The translations under genes were made by a program, and so were the position numbers. DNA of 64,000 nucleotides from NCBI RefSeq assembly GCF_030852425.1, contig NZ_NSDM01000007.1:248001-312000 (forward strand), given 5' to 3'. This stretch comes from Saccharothrix longispora (GTDB lineage Bacteria; Actinomycetota; Actinomycetes; Mycobacteriales; Pseudonocardiaceae). Below the pieces are notes generated by a model, which saw only the letters and a program-made list of their open reading frames with translations, made no database searches and was not told the DNA's origin. Each line of letters starts with the position of its first letter. Positions within the stretch are counted from its first letter, which is position 1. Shown here one piece after another: positions 44,316 through 52,774 of the stretch.

Positions 44316-44528
44316 CGTCGGGTGTGCTCGACGCCCCCTGCTCGACGCCCTCCAGGCCGCCCCGCGCGAGTCGGTCCGCTCCGGCGCGCTGCGCGTGGGG
44401 CCCTTCCTGGCGCGCTTCGACGCGCACAGCGACAACCCCCACGTGAACTACGCGGTGCCCGACGGCGGGGCCGTGCCGGCCTGTCGCAGGTGGCGGGCAT
44501 CGCGGTGACGCCGGTCGTCGCGGTGCCG
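44316..44528 (+). pseudogene. truncated, frameshifted acetyltransferase remnant
   Basis: On the plus strand LLDALQAAPRESVRSGALRV, GPFLARFDAHSDNPHVNYAV and PDGGAVP resemble the N-terminal part of actinobacterial GNAT acetyltransferases. The frame then stops at 44508, and in another frame LSQVAGIAVTPVVAVPPPRR follows. The acetyl-CoA binding part is absent. The remnant lies between hrcA and hemW. Confidence 0.55.
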
Positions 44529-44540
44529 CCACCGCGGCGG

Positions 44541-45764
44541 TCAGGTGAGCCTGCGCACCACGGCGTCGGCGAGCAGCCGGCCCCGGTCGGTGAGCACGCA
44601 GCGGCCCGCGTCCAGGGCGGCGGGGTCCAGCAGGCCGTCGGCGGCGGCGGTCCCGGCCTCGGCCCGCCCGTCCTCGTCCAGGACGTCGAGCGGCAGGCCG
44701 GTGGCCAGGCGGAGCTCCAGCAGGACGCGTTCGACGCGGCGGTCGTCCTCGGTCAGCACCTCGCGCCCGGCGGACGGCGAGGCGCCCTCGGCGAGCAGTT
44801 CGGCGTACTTCGCGGGGTGCTTGACGTTCCACCAGCGCACGCCGCCGACGTGGCTGTGCGCGCCGGGGCCCGCGCCCCACCAGTCGGCCCCCTGCCAGTA
44901 CAGCAGGTTGTGCCGGCACGCGGCCTCGGCGGAGGCGGCCCAGTTCGACACCTCGTACCAGGTCAGGCCCTGGGCGGTCATGGCCCGGTCGACCAGCTCG
45001 TACTTGTCGGCCAGCACGTCGTCGTCGGGCATCGGCAGCTCCCCCCGGCGCACCCGGCGGGCCAGGGCGGTGCCCTCCTCCACGATCAGCGCGTAGGCCG
45101 ACACGTGGTCCACGCCCGCGCCGCGCACGGCGTCCAGCGACGCCTCCAGGTCGCCGGACGACTCGCCGGGCGTGCCGTAGATGAGGTCGAGGTTCACGTG
45201 CTCGAAGCCGGCCTCGCGGGCCTCGCGGGCCGCCGCGACGGGGCGGCCCGGGGTGTGGGCGCGGTCGAGGACGGCGAGGACGTGCCGGGCCGCGGACTGC
45301 ATGCCGAGCGACACCCGCGTGTAGCCGGCGTCGCGGATCGCGGCGAAGAACGACGGCGAGGTCGACTCGGGGTTGGACTCGGTGGTGACCTCCGCGCCCG
45401 GCGCGAGGCCGAACGAGGCGCGCACGGCGTCGAGCACGTCGGCCAGCCCGCCGGAGCCGAGCAGTGACGGGGTGCCACCGCCGACGAAGACCGTCTCGAC
45501 CGGCGGCGGGGTGCCCAGCACGGTCGCGGCGAGGTCCAGTTCGCGGCGCAGCCCCTCCAACCACGACCGGGGCGACGCGGAGGTGCCCAGCTCACCGGCG
45601 GTGTAGGTGTTGAAGTCGCAGTAGCCGCACCGGGTCGCGCAGAACGGGACGTGCACGTAGACGCCGAACGGGCGGGAGCCGAGCCCCGCGAGGGCGGTGA
45701 CGGGGAGCGAGCCGTCGGGCGGCGCGGGGTCGCCGATCGGCAGGGCGGAGGGCATGGCCCCCAT
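44541..45764 (-). CDS. hemW: radical SAM heme chaperone HemW
   Basis: 407 residues from ATG 45764 (AGGTGG site); ATG 45755 is also possible. The cluster motif is VPFCATRCGYCDFNTYTAG (CxxxCxxC). VETVFVGGGTPSLL, DLIYGTPGESSGDLEASL and the C-terminal HemN domain follow. The fourth cysteine after CxxxCxxC, needed for coproporphyrinogen oxidase activity, is absent, which fits HemW, a heme-binding chaperone, rather than HemN. It is divergent from the sulfur operon, as in M. tuberculosis. Confidence 0.93.
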   Translation of the reverse strand: MGAMPSALPIGDPAPPDGSLPVTALAGLGSRPFGVYVHVPFCATRCGYCDFNTYTAGELGTSASPRSWLEGLRRELDLAATVLGTPPPVETVFVGGGTPSLLGSGGLADVLDAVRASFGLAPGAEVTTESNPESTSPSFFAAIRDAGYTRVSLGMQSAARHVLAVLDRAHTPGRPVAAAREAREAGFEHVNLDLIYGTPGESSGDLEASLDAVRGAGVDHVSAYALIVEEGTALARRVRRGELPMPDDDVLADKYELVDRAMTAQGLTWYEVSNWAASAEAACRHNLLYWQGADWWGAGPGAHSHVGGVRWWNVKHPAKYAELLAEGASPSAGREVLTEDDRRVERVLLELRLATGLPLDVLDEDGRAEAGTAAADGLLDPAALDAGRCVLTDRGRLLADAVVRRLT

Positions 45765-45849
45765 TGTCCCACCTACCAGGCGCGGCACCCCCGTCCCACG
45801 ATGCGGATGGCGGTGGACCACGCCATGGACGCGTGGCACGCTCATCCAC

Positions 45850-45936
45850 ATGACATCGACCGGAGTGCGCCTGGTGGTCCGCCGCCACGTCGACTTCCGG
45901 CGCGTGTCCAGCGCGATGTGCCGTCGTTCGGCATAA
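45850..45936 (+). CDS. leader peptide of the sulfur assimilation operon
   Basis: 28 residues: MTSTGVRLVVRRHVDFRRVS then SAMCRRSA. The core RRHVDFRRVSSAMC matches the short leader peptides (RRHVDL-R-SSA-C) that I recall upstream of sulfur genes in Streptomyces and relatives. It lies 110 bases before the sulfite reductase gene, in the same direction. A cysteine codon near its end would let cysteine shortage stall the ribosome and alter the downstream RNA. GGTGCGC (45967) and GCGCACC (46012) can pair in the gap and might form the switch. Confidence 0.75.
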   Translation: MTSTGVRLVVRRHVDFRRVSSAMCRRSA

Positions 45937-46045
45937 CCCGCGCCCGCATTCTCACCGTCGGCGCCGGGTGCGCTGACGAGACCCCCACCACGGTTCTGCC
46001 GGGACTCGCACGCGCACCAGCGCCCCCGAAACCCGGAGGACGAGC

Positions 46046-47728
46046 ATGGTCCCCCCGACGACGACACCTCAGCGCACGAAGCAGCGCCGAGGTGAGGGGC
46101 AGTGGGCGCTGGGCTACCGCGAGCCGCTGAACCCGAACGAGCGGAGCAAGAAGGACGACAACCCGCTCAACGTCCGGGCGCGGATCGAGAACGTCTACGC
46201 CCGCGGCGGCTTCGACTCCATCGACCCGGCCGACCTGCGCGGGCGGTTCCGCTGGTACGGCCTCTACACCCAGCGCAAGCCCGGCATCGACGGCGGCCGC
46301 ACGGCCACCCTGGACCCGGAGGAGCTGGACGACGAGTACTTCATGCTGCGCGTCCGCGTGGACGGCGGCCGGCTCACCACCCGGCAGCTGGCCCTGCTCG
46401 GCGAGCTGTCGCAGACCTACGCCCGCGACACCGCCGACATCACCGACCGGCAGAACATCCAGTACCACTGGATCAGGGTCGAGGACGTGCCGACGATCTG
46501 GCAGAAGCTGGAGGCTGCGGGCCTGACCACGATGGAGGCGTGCGGCGACAGCCCGCGCGTGATCCTCGGCTCCCCCGTCGCGGGCATCGCCGAGGACGAG
46601 GTGGTCGACGGCTCCCCCGCGATCGACGAGATCCTGCGCCGCTACATCGGCGACCCGCGCTTCTCGAACCTGCCGCGCAAGTTCAAGACCGCGATCTCCG
46701 GCCTGCCGGACGTGGCGCACGAGATCCACGACGTCGCGTTCGTCGGCGTGCACCACCCCGAGCACGGGCCGGGCTTCGACCTGTGGGTCGGCGGCGGCCT
46801 GTCCACGAACCCGATGATCGGGCAGCGGCTGGGCGCGTGGGTCCCGCTCGACGAGGTGCCGGACGTGTGGGAGGGCGTGATCAGCGTCTTCCGCGACTAC
46901 GGCTACCGCCGCCTGCGGCACCGCGCGCGGATCAAGTTCCTGGTCGCGGACTGGGGCCCCGAGAAGTTCCGCCAGGTCCTGGAGGACGAGTACCTCGGGC
47001 GGAGGATGGTCGACGGCCCCGCGCCCGAGGTGCCCGCGATCCCCCGCGACCACATCGGCGTGCACCGGCAGAAGGACGGTTCCTACTACGTCGGCGCGGC
47101 CCCGATCGCGGGCCGGGTGTCCGGGTCCACGCTGGTCGAGGTCGCCAAGGTCGTGGAGCGCGCCGGGTCCACCCGGGTCCGGCTCACGCCGCAGCAGAAG
47201 ATCGTCGTGCTGGACGTGCCGGAGGGCGAGGTCGAGGGCCTCCGGGCGGACCTGGCGAAGCTGGGCCTGCAGACCGACCCGTCGCCGTGGCGGCGGGGCG
47301 TGATGGCGTGCACCGGCATCGAGTTCTGCAAGCTCGCGATCGTCGAGACCAAGGCCCGCGCGGTCGAACTGGTCTCCGCGCTGGAGACCAGGCTGGCGGA
47401 CGTCGTCGCCGGCGTCACCGCGCCGGTGTCGGTGCACATCAACGGCTGCCCGAACTCGTGCGCCCGCATCCAGACCGCCGACATCGGCCTCAAGGGCCAG
47501 ATCGTCACCGACGCGGACGGCGACCAGGTCGAGGGCTTCCAGGTGCACCTGGGCGGCGGCCTCGGGCTGGACGCCGGGTTCGGCCGCAAGCTGCGCGGCC
47601 ACAAGGTCACCGCCGCCGAGCTGTCGGACTACGTGGAGCGCGTGGTGCGCAACTTCGTGGCGAAGCGGGAGCCCGAAGAGAGGTTCGCGCAGTGGGTCGC
47701 GCGGGCGGACGAGGGTGATCTGAAGTGA
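46046..47728 (+). CDS. sir: ferredoxin-dependent sulfite reductase
   Basis: 560 residues. It reduces sulfite to sulfide with six electrons, using siroheme and a [4Fe-4S] cluster. The cluster ligands are in ACTGIEFCKLAI and NGCPNSCAR; the two ferredoxin-like halves include DITDRQNIQYHWI and the corresponding TPQQKIVVLDVP. The mycobacterial orthologue, nirA (Rv2391), is annotated in the same way. The ATG at 46046 follows GGAGGACGAGC. It is the first enzyme gene of the operon and is preceded by the leader peptide. The chelatase at the end of the operon supplies its siroheme. Confidence 0.95.
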   Translation: MVPPTTTPQRTKQRRGEGQWALGYREPLNPNERSKKDDNPLNVRARIENVYARGGFDSIDPADLRGRFRWYGLYTQRKPGIDGGRTATLDPEELDDEYFMLRVRVDGGRLTTRQLALLGELSQTYARDTADITDRQNIQYHWIRVEDVPTIWQKLEAAGLTTMEACGDSPRVILGSPVAGIAEDEVVDGSPAIDEILRRYIGDPRFSNLPRKFKTAISGLPDVAHEIHDVAFVGVHHPEHGPGFDLWVGGGLSTNPMIGQRLGAWVPLDEVPDVWEGVISVFRDYGYRRLRHRARIKFLVADWGPEKFRQVLEDEYLGRRMVDGPAPEVPAIPRDHIGVHRQKDGSYYVGAAPIAGRVSGSTLVEVAKVVERAGSTRVRLTPQQKIVVLDVPEGEVEGLRADLAKLGLQTDPSPWRRGVMACTGIEFCKLAIVETKARAVELVSALETRLADVVAGVTAPVSVHINGCPNSCARIQTADIGLKGQIVTDADGDQVEGFQVHLGGGLGLDAGFGRKLRGHKVTAAELSDYVERVVRNFVAKREPEERFAQWVARADEGDLK

Positions 47729-47764
47729 GCACCCACCGACGCACCTGCCCCGGCGGAGGCCGAC

Positions 47765-47926
47765 ATGAGTGAGCGCGCGACACCGTTCTACTGCCCCTAC
47801 TGCGGCGACGAGGACCTCCGGCCGCAGGAGGAGCCGAGCCACTCGTGGCTCTGCGCCTCCTGCCGTCGCGTGTTCACGGTCAAGTTCGTGGGTCTCAACC
47901 TTCCACAGAAGGAGGTGCGGAGATGA
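47765..47926 (+). CDS. small zinc-ribbon protein in the sulfur operon
   Basis: 53 residues with CPYCGDED and CASCRRVF, a typical four-cysteine zinc ribbon, then VKFVGLNLPQKEVRR. The ATG at 47765 is 37 bases after the reductase stop, and its stop overlaps the cysH start (ATGA). I recall similar short genes between sir and cysH in other actinobacteria, so it is probably a conserved operon member. A role as a cluster or electron-transfer accessory is possible but unproven. Confidence 0.85.
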   Translation: MSERATPFYCPYCGDEDLRPQEEPSHSWLCASCRRVFTVKFVGLNLPQKEVRR

Positions 47927-48624
47927 CCGCCCCGACCAGGGTCGAGGAGCTCAAGGTGATCGCCGAGGCCGCCTCGGCCGAGCTGGCGGACGCCAGTGCC
48001 GAGGAGGCGCTGGCGTGGACCGCCCGCACGTTCGGCGACAGCTGGATCGTCGCGTCGAACATGCAGGACGCGGTGCTGGTCGACCTGGCCACCAAGGTCA
48101 AGCCGGACGTGGACGTGCTGTTCCTGCAGACCGGCTACCACTTCGCCGAGACCATCGGCACGCGTGACGCGGTGGACCTGGTCTACCCCGGTGTGCGCAT
48201 CGTCGACGCCGCCGCCGAGCAGTCGGTGGCGGACCAGGAGGCCGAGTTCGGCCCGCTCAACCGGACCGACCCGACCCGGTGCTGCGAGCTGCGCAAGGTC
48301 GTGCCGCTCCGGCGGACCCTGGCGGACTACGACGCGTGGGTCACCGGTGTCCGCCGGGTCGACGCCCCGACCCGCGCGAACACCCCGATCGTGCAGTGGG
48401 ACGACCGCAACGGGCTGGTGAAGGTCAACCCGATCGCGCCGTGGTCCGACGAGCGGTTCAACGCCTACATCGCCGACCACGGAATCCTGGAGAACCCGCT
48501 GGTGCAGGCCGGTTACCCCTCCATCGGCTGCGCGCCGTGCACCGCGAAGCCCCTGCCGGGTTCGGACCCGCGCAGCGGCCGGTGGGCGGGGCTGGCCAAG
48601 ACAGAATGCGGGTTGCACGGATGA
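47923..48624 (+). CDS. cysH: adenylylsulfate (APS) reductase
   Basis: 233 residues. The cluster cysteines are CC in TRCCELRKV and C--C in GCAPCTAKP, the four-cysteine pattern that marks APS rather than PAPS reductases. The catalytic cysteine is in TECGLHG at the C-terminus. It reduces APS to sulfite and AMP with thioredoxin. ATG at 47923 is coupled to the zinc ribbon gene, and the stop overlaps cysD (ATGA). Confidence 0.96.
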   Translation: MTAPTRVEELKVIAEAASAELADASAEEALAWTARTFGDSWIVASNMQDAVLVDLATKVKPDVDVLFLQTGYHFAETIGTRDAVDLVYPGVRIVDAAAEQSVADQEAEFGPLNRTDPTRCCELRKVVPLRRTLADYDAWVTGVRRVDAPTRANTPIVQWDDRNGLVKVNPIAPWSDERFNAYIADHGILENPLVQAGYPSIGCAPCTAKPLPGSDPRSGRWAGLAKTECGLHG

Positions 48625-49529
48625 CCGCCACGACGACGGCCCTCGACGCGCTCGACCGCCTGGAGTCCGAGGCGATCCACATCTTCCGCGAGGTCGCGGG
48701 CGAGTTCGACCGGCCGGTGATCCTGTTCTCCGGCGGCAAGGACTCCACGCTGCTGCTGCACCTCGCGGTGAAGGCGTTCTGGCCCGCGCCGGTGCCGTTC
48801 CCGCTGCTGCACGTGGACACCGGGCACAACTTCGACGAGGTCATCGAGTTCCGCGACCGGGTGGTCGCGCGGCACGCGCTGCGGCTGGAGGTCGCGAAGG
48901 TCCAGGACTACATCGACGACGGCCGGCTCGCCGAGCGCCCGGACGGCACCCGCAACCCGCTCCAGACCGTGCCGCTGCTCGACGCCATCACCACCCACCG
49001 GTTCGACGCCGTGTTCGGCGGCGGGCGGCGGGACGAGGAGCGGGCCCGCGCCAAGGAGCGGATCTTCAGCCTGCGCAACTCGTTCGGCCAGTGGGAGCCG
49101 CGCCGCCAGCGGCCCGAGCTGTGGAACCTCTACAACGGGCGGCACCGCCCCGGCGAGCACGTGCGCGTGTTCCCGCTGTCCAACTGGACCGAGCTGGACG
49201 TGTGGCACTACATCGCCCGCGAGGGCATCGAGCTGCCGTCGATCTACTACGCCCACCGGCGCGAGGTGTACCTGCGCGACGGCATGTGGCTCGCGGAAGG
49301 CCCGTGGGGCGGCCCGCGCGACGGCGAGGTCAAGGTCGAGAAGACCGTGCGCTACCGCACCGTCGGCGACGGGTCGTGCACCGGCGCCGTCGAGTCCGAC
49401 GCGACCGACATCGGGACCGTCATCGCCGAGGTCGCGGCGTCCCGCCTCACCGAGCGCGGCGCGACCCGCGCGGACGACCGGATGTCCGAGGCCGCCATGG
49501 AAGACCGCAAGCGGGAGGGGTACTTCTAG
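48621..49529 (+). CDS. cysD: sulfate adenylyltransferase subunit 2
   Basis: 302 residues. The PP-loop is ILFSGGKDSTLLLHLA, and GGGRRDEERARAKERIFSL and PLSNWTELDVWHYIAREGIE are also standard for CysD. With CysN it forms APS from sulfate and ATP. The ATG at 48621 overlaps the cysH stop, and cysN starts directly after the cysD stop. APS is then used by CysH without a kinase step. Confidence 0.97.
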   Translation: MTATTTALDALDRLESEAIHIFREVAGEFDRPVILFSGGKDSTLLLHLAVKAFWPAPVPFPLLHVDTGHNFDEVIEFRDRVVARHALRLEVAKVQDYIDDGRLAERPDGTRNPLQTVPLLDAITTHRFDAVFGGGRRDEERARAKERIFSLRNSFGQWEPRRQRPELWNLYNGRHRPGEHVRVFPLSNWTELDVWHYIAREGIELPSIYYAHRREVYLRDGMWLAEGPWGGPRDGEVKVEKTVRYRTVGDGSCTGAVESDATDIGTVIAEVAASRLTERGATRADDRMSEAAMEDRKREGYF

Positions 49530-50876
49530 ATGAGCGACCTGTTGAGGCTGGCCACGGCGGGCAGCGTGGACGACGGCAAGTCCACGCTCGTCGGCAGGCT
49601 GCTCTACGACACCAAGTCGGTGCTCGCGGACACCCTGGACGCGGTGCACCGCGCCAGCGCCGACCGCGGCCTGGCCACCCCGGACCTGTCACTGCTGGTG
49701 GACGGCCTGCGTTCGGAGCGTGAGCAGGGCATCACCATCGACGTGGCCTACCGCTACTTCGCCACCCCGAACCGGTCTTTCGTGCTCGCGGACACCCCCG
49801 GACACGTCCAGTACACCCGCAACACGGTGACCGGCGCGTCCACCGCGCAGCTCGGCGTGCTGCTGGTCGACGCCCGCAAGGGCGTGATCGAGCAGACCCG
49901 GCGGCACGCGGCCGTGCTCGCGCTGCTGGGCGTGCCCAGGCTCGTGCTGGCGGTCAACAAGATCGACCTGGTCGGGTACGACGAGGTGACGTTCTCCCGC
50001 ATCGCCAAGGAGTTCACCGCGCACGCCACCGCCCTCGGGTACGCCGAGGACGCCGTCGTGGAGATCCCCGTGTCGGCGCTGGCGGGCGACAACGTGGTGG
50101 AGCGCTCGGCGCGCACGCCCTGGTACTCCGGTCCGACGCTGCTGGAGCACCTGGAGACGGTGCCGGTCGAGTCCGACCCGCACGACGCGCCGTTCCGCTT
50201 CCCGGTGCAGTACGTGATCCGGCCGCGCACCCCCGAGCACCCGGACTACCGCGGCTACGCGGGCCAGGTCGCCGCGGGCACCGTGCGGGTGGGCGACGAG
50301 GTCGCCGTGCTGCCCGGCGGGCTGCGCACGACCGTGACCGGCATCGACACCGCCGACGGCCCACTGGGGGAAGCCGCGGCGGGCCGGTCCGTGACGCTGC
50401 TGCTGGCGCACGACGTGGACGTCTCGCGCGGTGACCTGATCGCCGCCGCGGCCGCCCCGCCGACCGTGACCGACGAGTTCGACGCCACCGTGTGCTGGCT
50501 GTCGGAGAAGCCCCTCGCGCCCGGCGCGCGGGTGCTGGTCAAGCACGGCACGCGCACCGTGCAGGCGATCGTCACCGAACTGCGCACCCGGTTCGACGAG
50601 CAGAAGCTCGCCAGCACCGACGCGCCCGCCTCGCTGGCCCTCAACGAGATCGGCCAGATCGGGGTTCGCACTGCCGAAGCCATTCCGGTCGACGACTACA
50701 CGCGCAACCGCCGCACTGGTTCCTTTCTCATCATCGACGTCGCCGACGGCAGCACGCTGGCCGCCGGGCTCGTGGGGGCGCCCCTGCCGGAGCTGGACGG
50801 CGTGGACAGCTGTACCGGGGACGGTAACTCCGCCCCGTCCACCGACGACCACGCCCTCGTCTCCCCCGGCCCCTGA
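49530..50876 (+). CDS. cysN: sulfate adenylyltransferase subunit 1 (GTPase)
   Basis: 448 residues. The GTPase motifs are GSVDDGKSTLVGRLLYD, ADTPGHVQY and AVNKIDLVGYDE, followed by translation-factor-like beta-barrel domains. GTP hydrolysis drives APS formation. There is no fused CysC kinase domain, unlike in mycobacteria, in agreement with an APS (not PAPS) route. The C-terminal 40 residues are polar and not conserved. The start is at 49530, with no gap from cysD. Confidence 0.97.
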   Translation: MSDLLRLATAGSVDDGKSTLVGRLLYDTKSVLADTLDAVHRASADRGLATPDLSLLVDGLRSEREQGITIDVAYRYFATPNRSFVLADTPGHVQYTRNTVTGASTAQLGVLLVDARKGVIEQTRRHAAVLALLGVPRLVLAVNKIDLVGYDEVTFSRIAKEFTAHATALGYAEDAVVEIPVSALAGDNVVERSARTPWYSGPTLLEHLETVPVESDPHDAPFRFPVQYVIRPRTPEHPDYRGYAGQVAAGTVRVGDEVAVLPGGLRTTVTGIDTADGPLGEAAAGRSVTLLLAHDVDVSRGDLIAAAAAPPTVTDEFDATVCWLSEKPLAPGARVLVKHGTRTVQAIVTELRTRFDEQKLASTDAPASLALNEIGQIGVRTAEAIPVDDYTRNRRTGSFLIIDVADGSTLAAGLVGAPLPELDGVDSCTGDGNSAPSTDDHALVSPGP

Positions 50877-50887
50877 AAGGTCCCGTC

Positions 50888-51964
50888 GTGAGCCTCCGAC
50901 GCCGCCTCCTGAGCACCTCACTGGTCGCCCTGACCGCCGTCGCGCTGTCCGCGTGCTCCCGCATCGACCGCGACGGGGAGTCGGCCCCCGCCGCCGACCA
51001 GGGCGCGGCGGCCGAGCTCCGCCTCGGCTACTTCCCCAACGTCACCCACGCCGCCGCGCTGATCGGCGTGGACAAGGGGCTGTTCGCCGAGGAGCTGGGG
51101 TCCACCAAGCTCACCGCGCAGACGTTCAACGCGGGCCCCGAGGCGGTGAACGCGCTGCTCGGCTCGTCGCTGGACGCCACGTTCATCGGCTCCGGCCCGG
51201 CCATCAACGCCTACGCGAAGTCCGGGGGCGAGGCGATCCGGCTCGTCGCGGGCGCCACGTCCGGCGGCGCGCAGCTCGTCGTGAAGCCGGGGATCACGTC
51301 CCCCGCCGACCTCAAGGGCAAGGTCGTCACCACGCCGCAGCTGGCGAACACCCAGGACGTGGCGCTGAAGAAGTGGCTGTCCGACCAGGGGCTCTCCATC
51401 GGCGCCGGCCCAGACCAGGTGAACGTCACCAACACCGAGAACGCGCAGTCGCTCGACCTGTTCAAGCGCGGTGACGTGCAGGGCGCGTGGGCGCCGGAGC
51501 CGTGGTCCTCGCGGCTGGTGCTCGACGCGGGTGCCGAGGTGCTGCTGGACGAGAAGGCCCTGTGGGAGGACGGGAAGTTCCCGACCACGGTGCTGGTCGT
51601 GCGCACGAAGTTCCTCCAGCAGCACCCGCAGACCGTGGAGGCGCTGCTGCGCGGCCACCTGGCGGCCACCGACTTCGCGCGGAACAACCAGGTCGAGGCC
51701 AAGCAGGTCGTCAACAACGCGCTCAAGACCCTGACCGGCAAGGCTCTGGGCGAGCCGGTGCTGGACCGGGCGTTCGGCGGTATCGAGCTGGTGCTCGACC
51801 CGCAGGCCAAGTCGTTCCCGCAGCTGGCGAAGGACGCGGTGACGGCGGGCGTGGCGAAGGAGGCCGCCGACGTGGCGGGGCTCGTCGACTTCACGCTGCT
51901 GAACAAGGTGCTCTCGGCGGCGGGCAAGCCGACCGTGGACGCCGCCGGGCTGGACAAGAAGTAA
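50888..51964 (+). CDS. ABC transporter substrate-binding lipoprotein (sulfonate/nitrate type)
   Basis: 358 residues. The lipoprotein signal ends VALSACS with the lipid-carrying cysteine near residue 22. The mature part is a periplasmic-type SsuA/TauA/NMT1-like fold: RLGYFPNVTHAAALIGVDKG, LLGSSLDATFIGSGPAINAY, and KGKVVTTPQLANTQDVALKK. Its place after cysN suggests a sulfonate or sulfate-ester ligand, but nitrate-binding relatives look much the same. GTG at 50888, with GAAAGG before it. It forms an operon with the next two genes. Confidence 0.92.
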   Translation: MSLRRRLLSTSLVALTAVALSACSRIDRDGESAPAADQGAAAELRLGYFPNVTHAAALIGVDKGLFAEELGSTKLTAQTFNAGPEAVNALLGSSLDATFIGSGPAINAYAKSGGEAIRLVAGATSGGAQLVVKPGITSPADLKGKVVTTPQLANTQDVALKKWLSDQGLSIGAGPDQVNVTNTENAQSLDLFKRGDVQGAWAPEPWSSRLVLDAGAEVLLDEKALWEDGKFPTTVLVVRTKFLQQHPQTVEALLRGHLAATDFARNNQVEAKQVVNNALKTLTGKALGEPVLDRAFGGIELVLDPQAKSFPQLAKDAVTAGVAKEAADVAGLVDFTLLNKVLSAAGKPTVDAAGLDKK

Positions 51965-51985
51965 CCCAGGGAAGGCAGGCACACC

Positions 51986-52774
51986 ATGACCGCCACTCTC
52001 GAGCCCTCGGCCGCCCACGCCACCGCGGAAGCGGCGGTGACGCTGTCCGGGGTCCACAAGGTCTTCGGCCACGGCGCAGCGGCCGTCTCCGCGCTCGACG
52101 GGCTCGACCTGCGGGTCGCGCCGGGCGAGTTCGTCTGCCTGCTGGGCGCGTCCGGCTGCGGCAAGAGCACGCTGCTCAACCTCGTCGCCGGGCTGGACGC
52201 GCCCACCTCGGGCACCATCGCGCTGACCACGTCGCGGCCCGCCGTGATGTTCCAGGAAGCCGCCCTGATGCCGTGGCTGACCGCCGCGCGCAACGTGGAG
52301 CTGCCGCTGCGGCTCGCGGGCCTCAAGCGCGGTCCGCGCCGGCAGAAGGCCGGCGAGCTGCTCGACCTCGTCCGGCTCGGCGGCGCCGGGCACAAGCGCC
52401 CGCACGAGCTGTCCGGCGGCATGCGCCAGCGCGTGGCCCTGGCGCGCGCCCTGGCGTCCACGCTGGGCAGCGCCGAGGAGGGCACGCCCGGCCTGCTGCT
52501 GATGGACGAGCCGTTCGCCGCGCTCGACGCGATCACCCGCGACGTGCTCCAGGCGGAGCTGGTGCGGGTGTGGCGCGAGACGGAGAACGCGATCCTGTTC
52601 GTGACCCACGACGTGCGCGAGGCCGTGCGGCTGGGCCAGCGGGTCGTGCTGCTGTCCTCGCGGCCGGGTCGCGTCGTGCGCGAGTGGGACACCACCCGGG
52701 GTGACGAGGCGACGCTGATCGACGACATCACCTCGCACCTGCGGGAGGTGATCAGTGGCCACGCAGCGGCTTGA
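51986..52774 (+). CDS. ABC transporter ATP-binding protein (SsuB-like)
   Basis: 262 residues. The Walker A is LLGASGCGKSTLLNLVAGL, the signature ELSGGMRQRVALARALAS and the Walker B LLLMDEPFAALDAITRDVLQ, then FVTHDVREAV. The FQEAALMPWLTAARNVELPL stretch is typical of the nitrate/sulfonate group. The ATG at 51986 follows AGGGAAGG. It overlaps the permease start by 20 bases. It energises uptake by the lipoprotein and permease that flank it. Confidence 0.95.
   Translation: MTATLEPSAAHATAEAAVTLSGVHKVFGHGAAAVSALDGLDLRVAPGEFVCLLGASGCGKSTLLNLVAGLDAPTSGTIALTTSRPAVMFQEAALMPWLTAARNVELPLRLAGLKRGPRRQKAGELLDLVRLGGAGHKRPHELSGGMRQRVALARALASTLGSAEEGTPGLLLMDEPFAALDAITRDVLQAELVRVWRETENAILFVTHDVREAVRLGQRVVLLSSRPGRVVREWDTTRGDEATLIDDITSHLREVISGHAAA

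Noticed and set aside
41574-45467. 1297-codon open frame on the plus strand
   Set aside because: It lies opposite rsmE, dnaJ2, hrcA and hemW, which are all clearly coding. Its composition is that of a third-position GC shadow and it has no domain.
44541-45764. HemN coproporphyrinogen III dehydrogenase
   Set aside because: The cluster motif lacks the additional conserved cysteine of HemN, and the gene position matches HemW.
46046-47728. Nitrite reductase instead of sulfite reductase
   Set aside because: The two share the fold and the mycobacterial gene is called nirA, but the operon with cysH, cysD, cysN and the leader peptide argues for sulfite as substrate.
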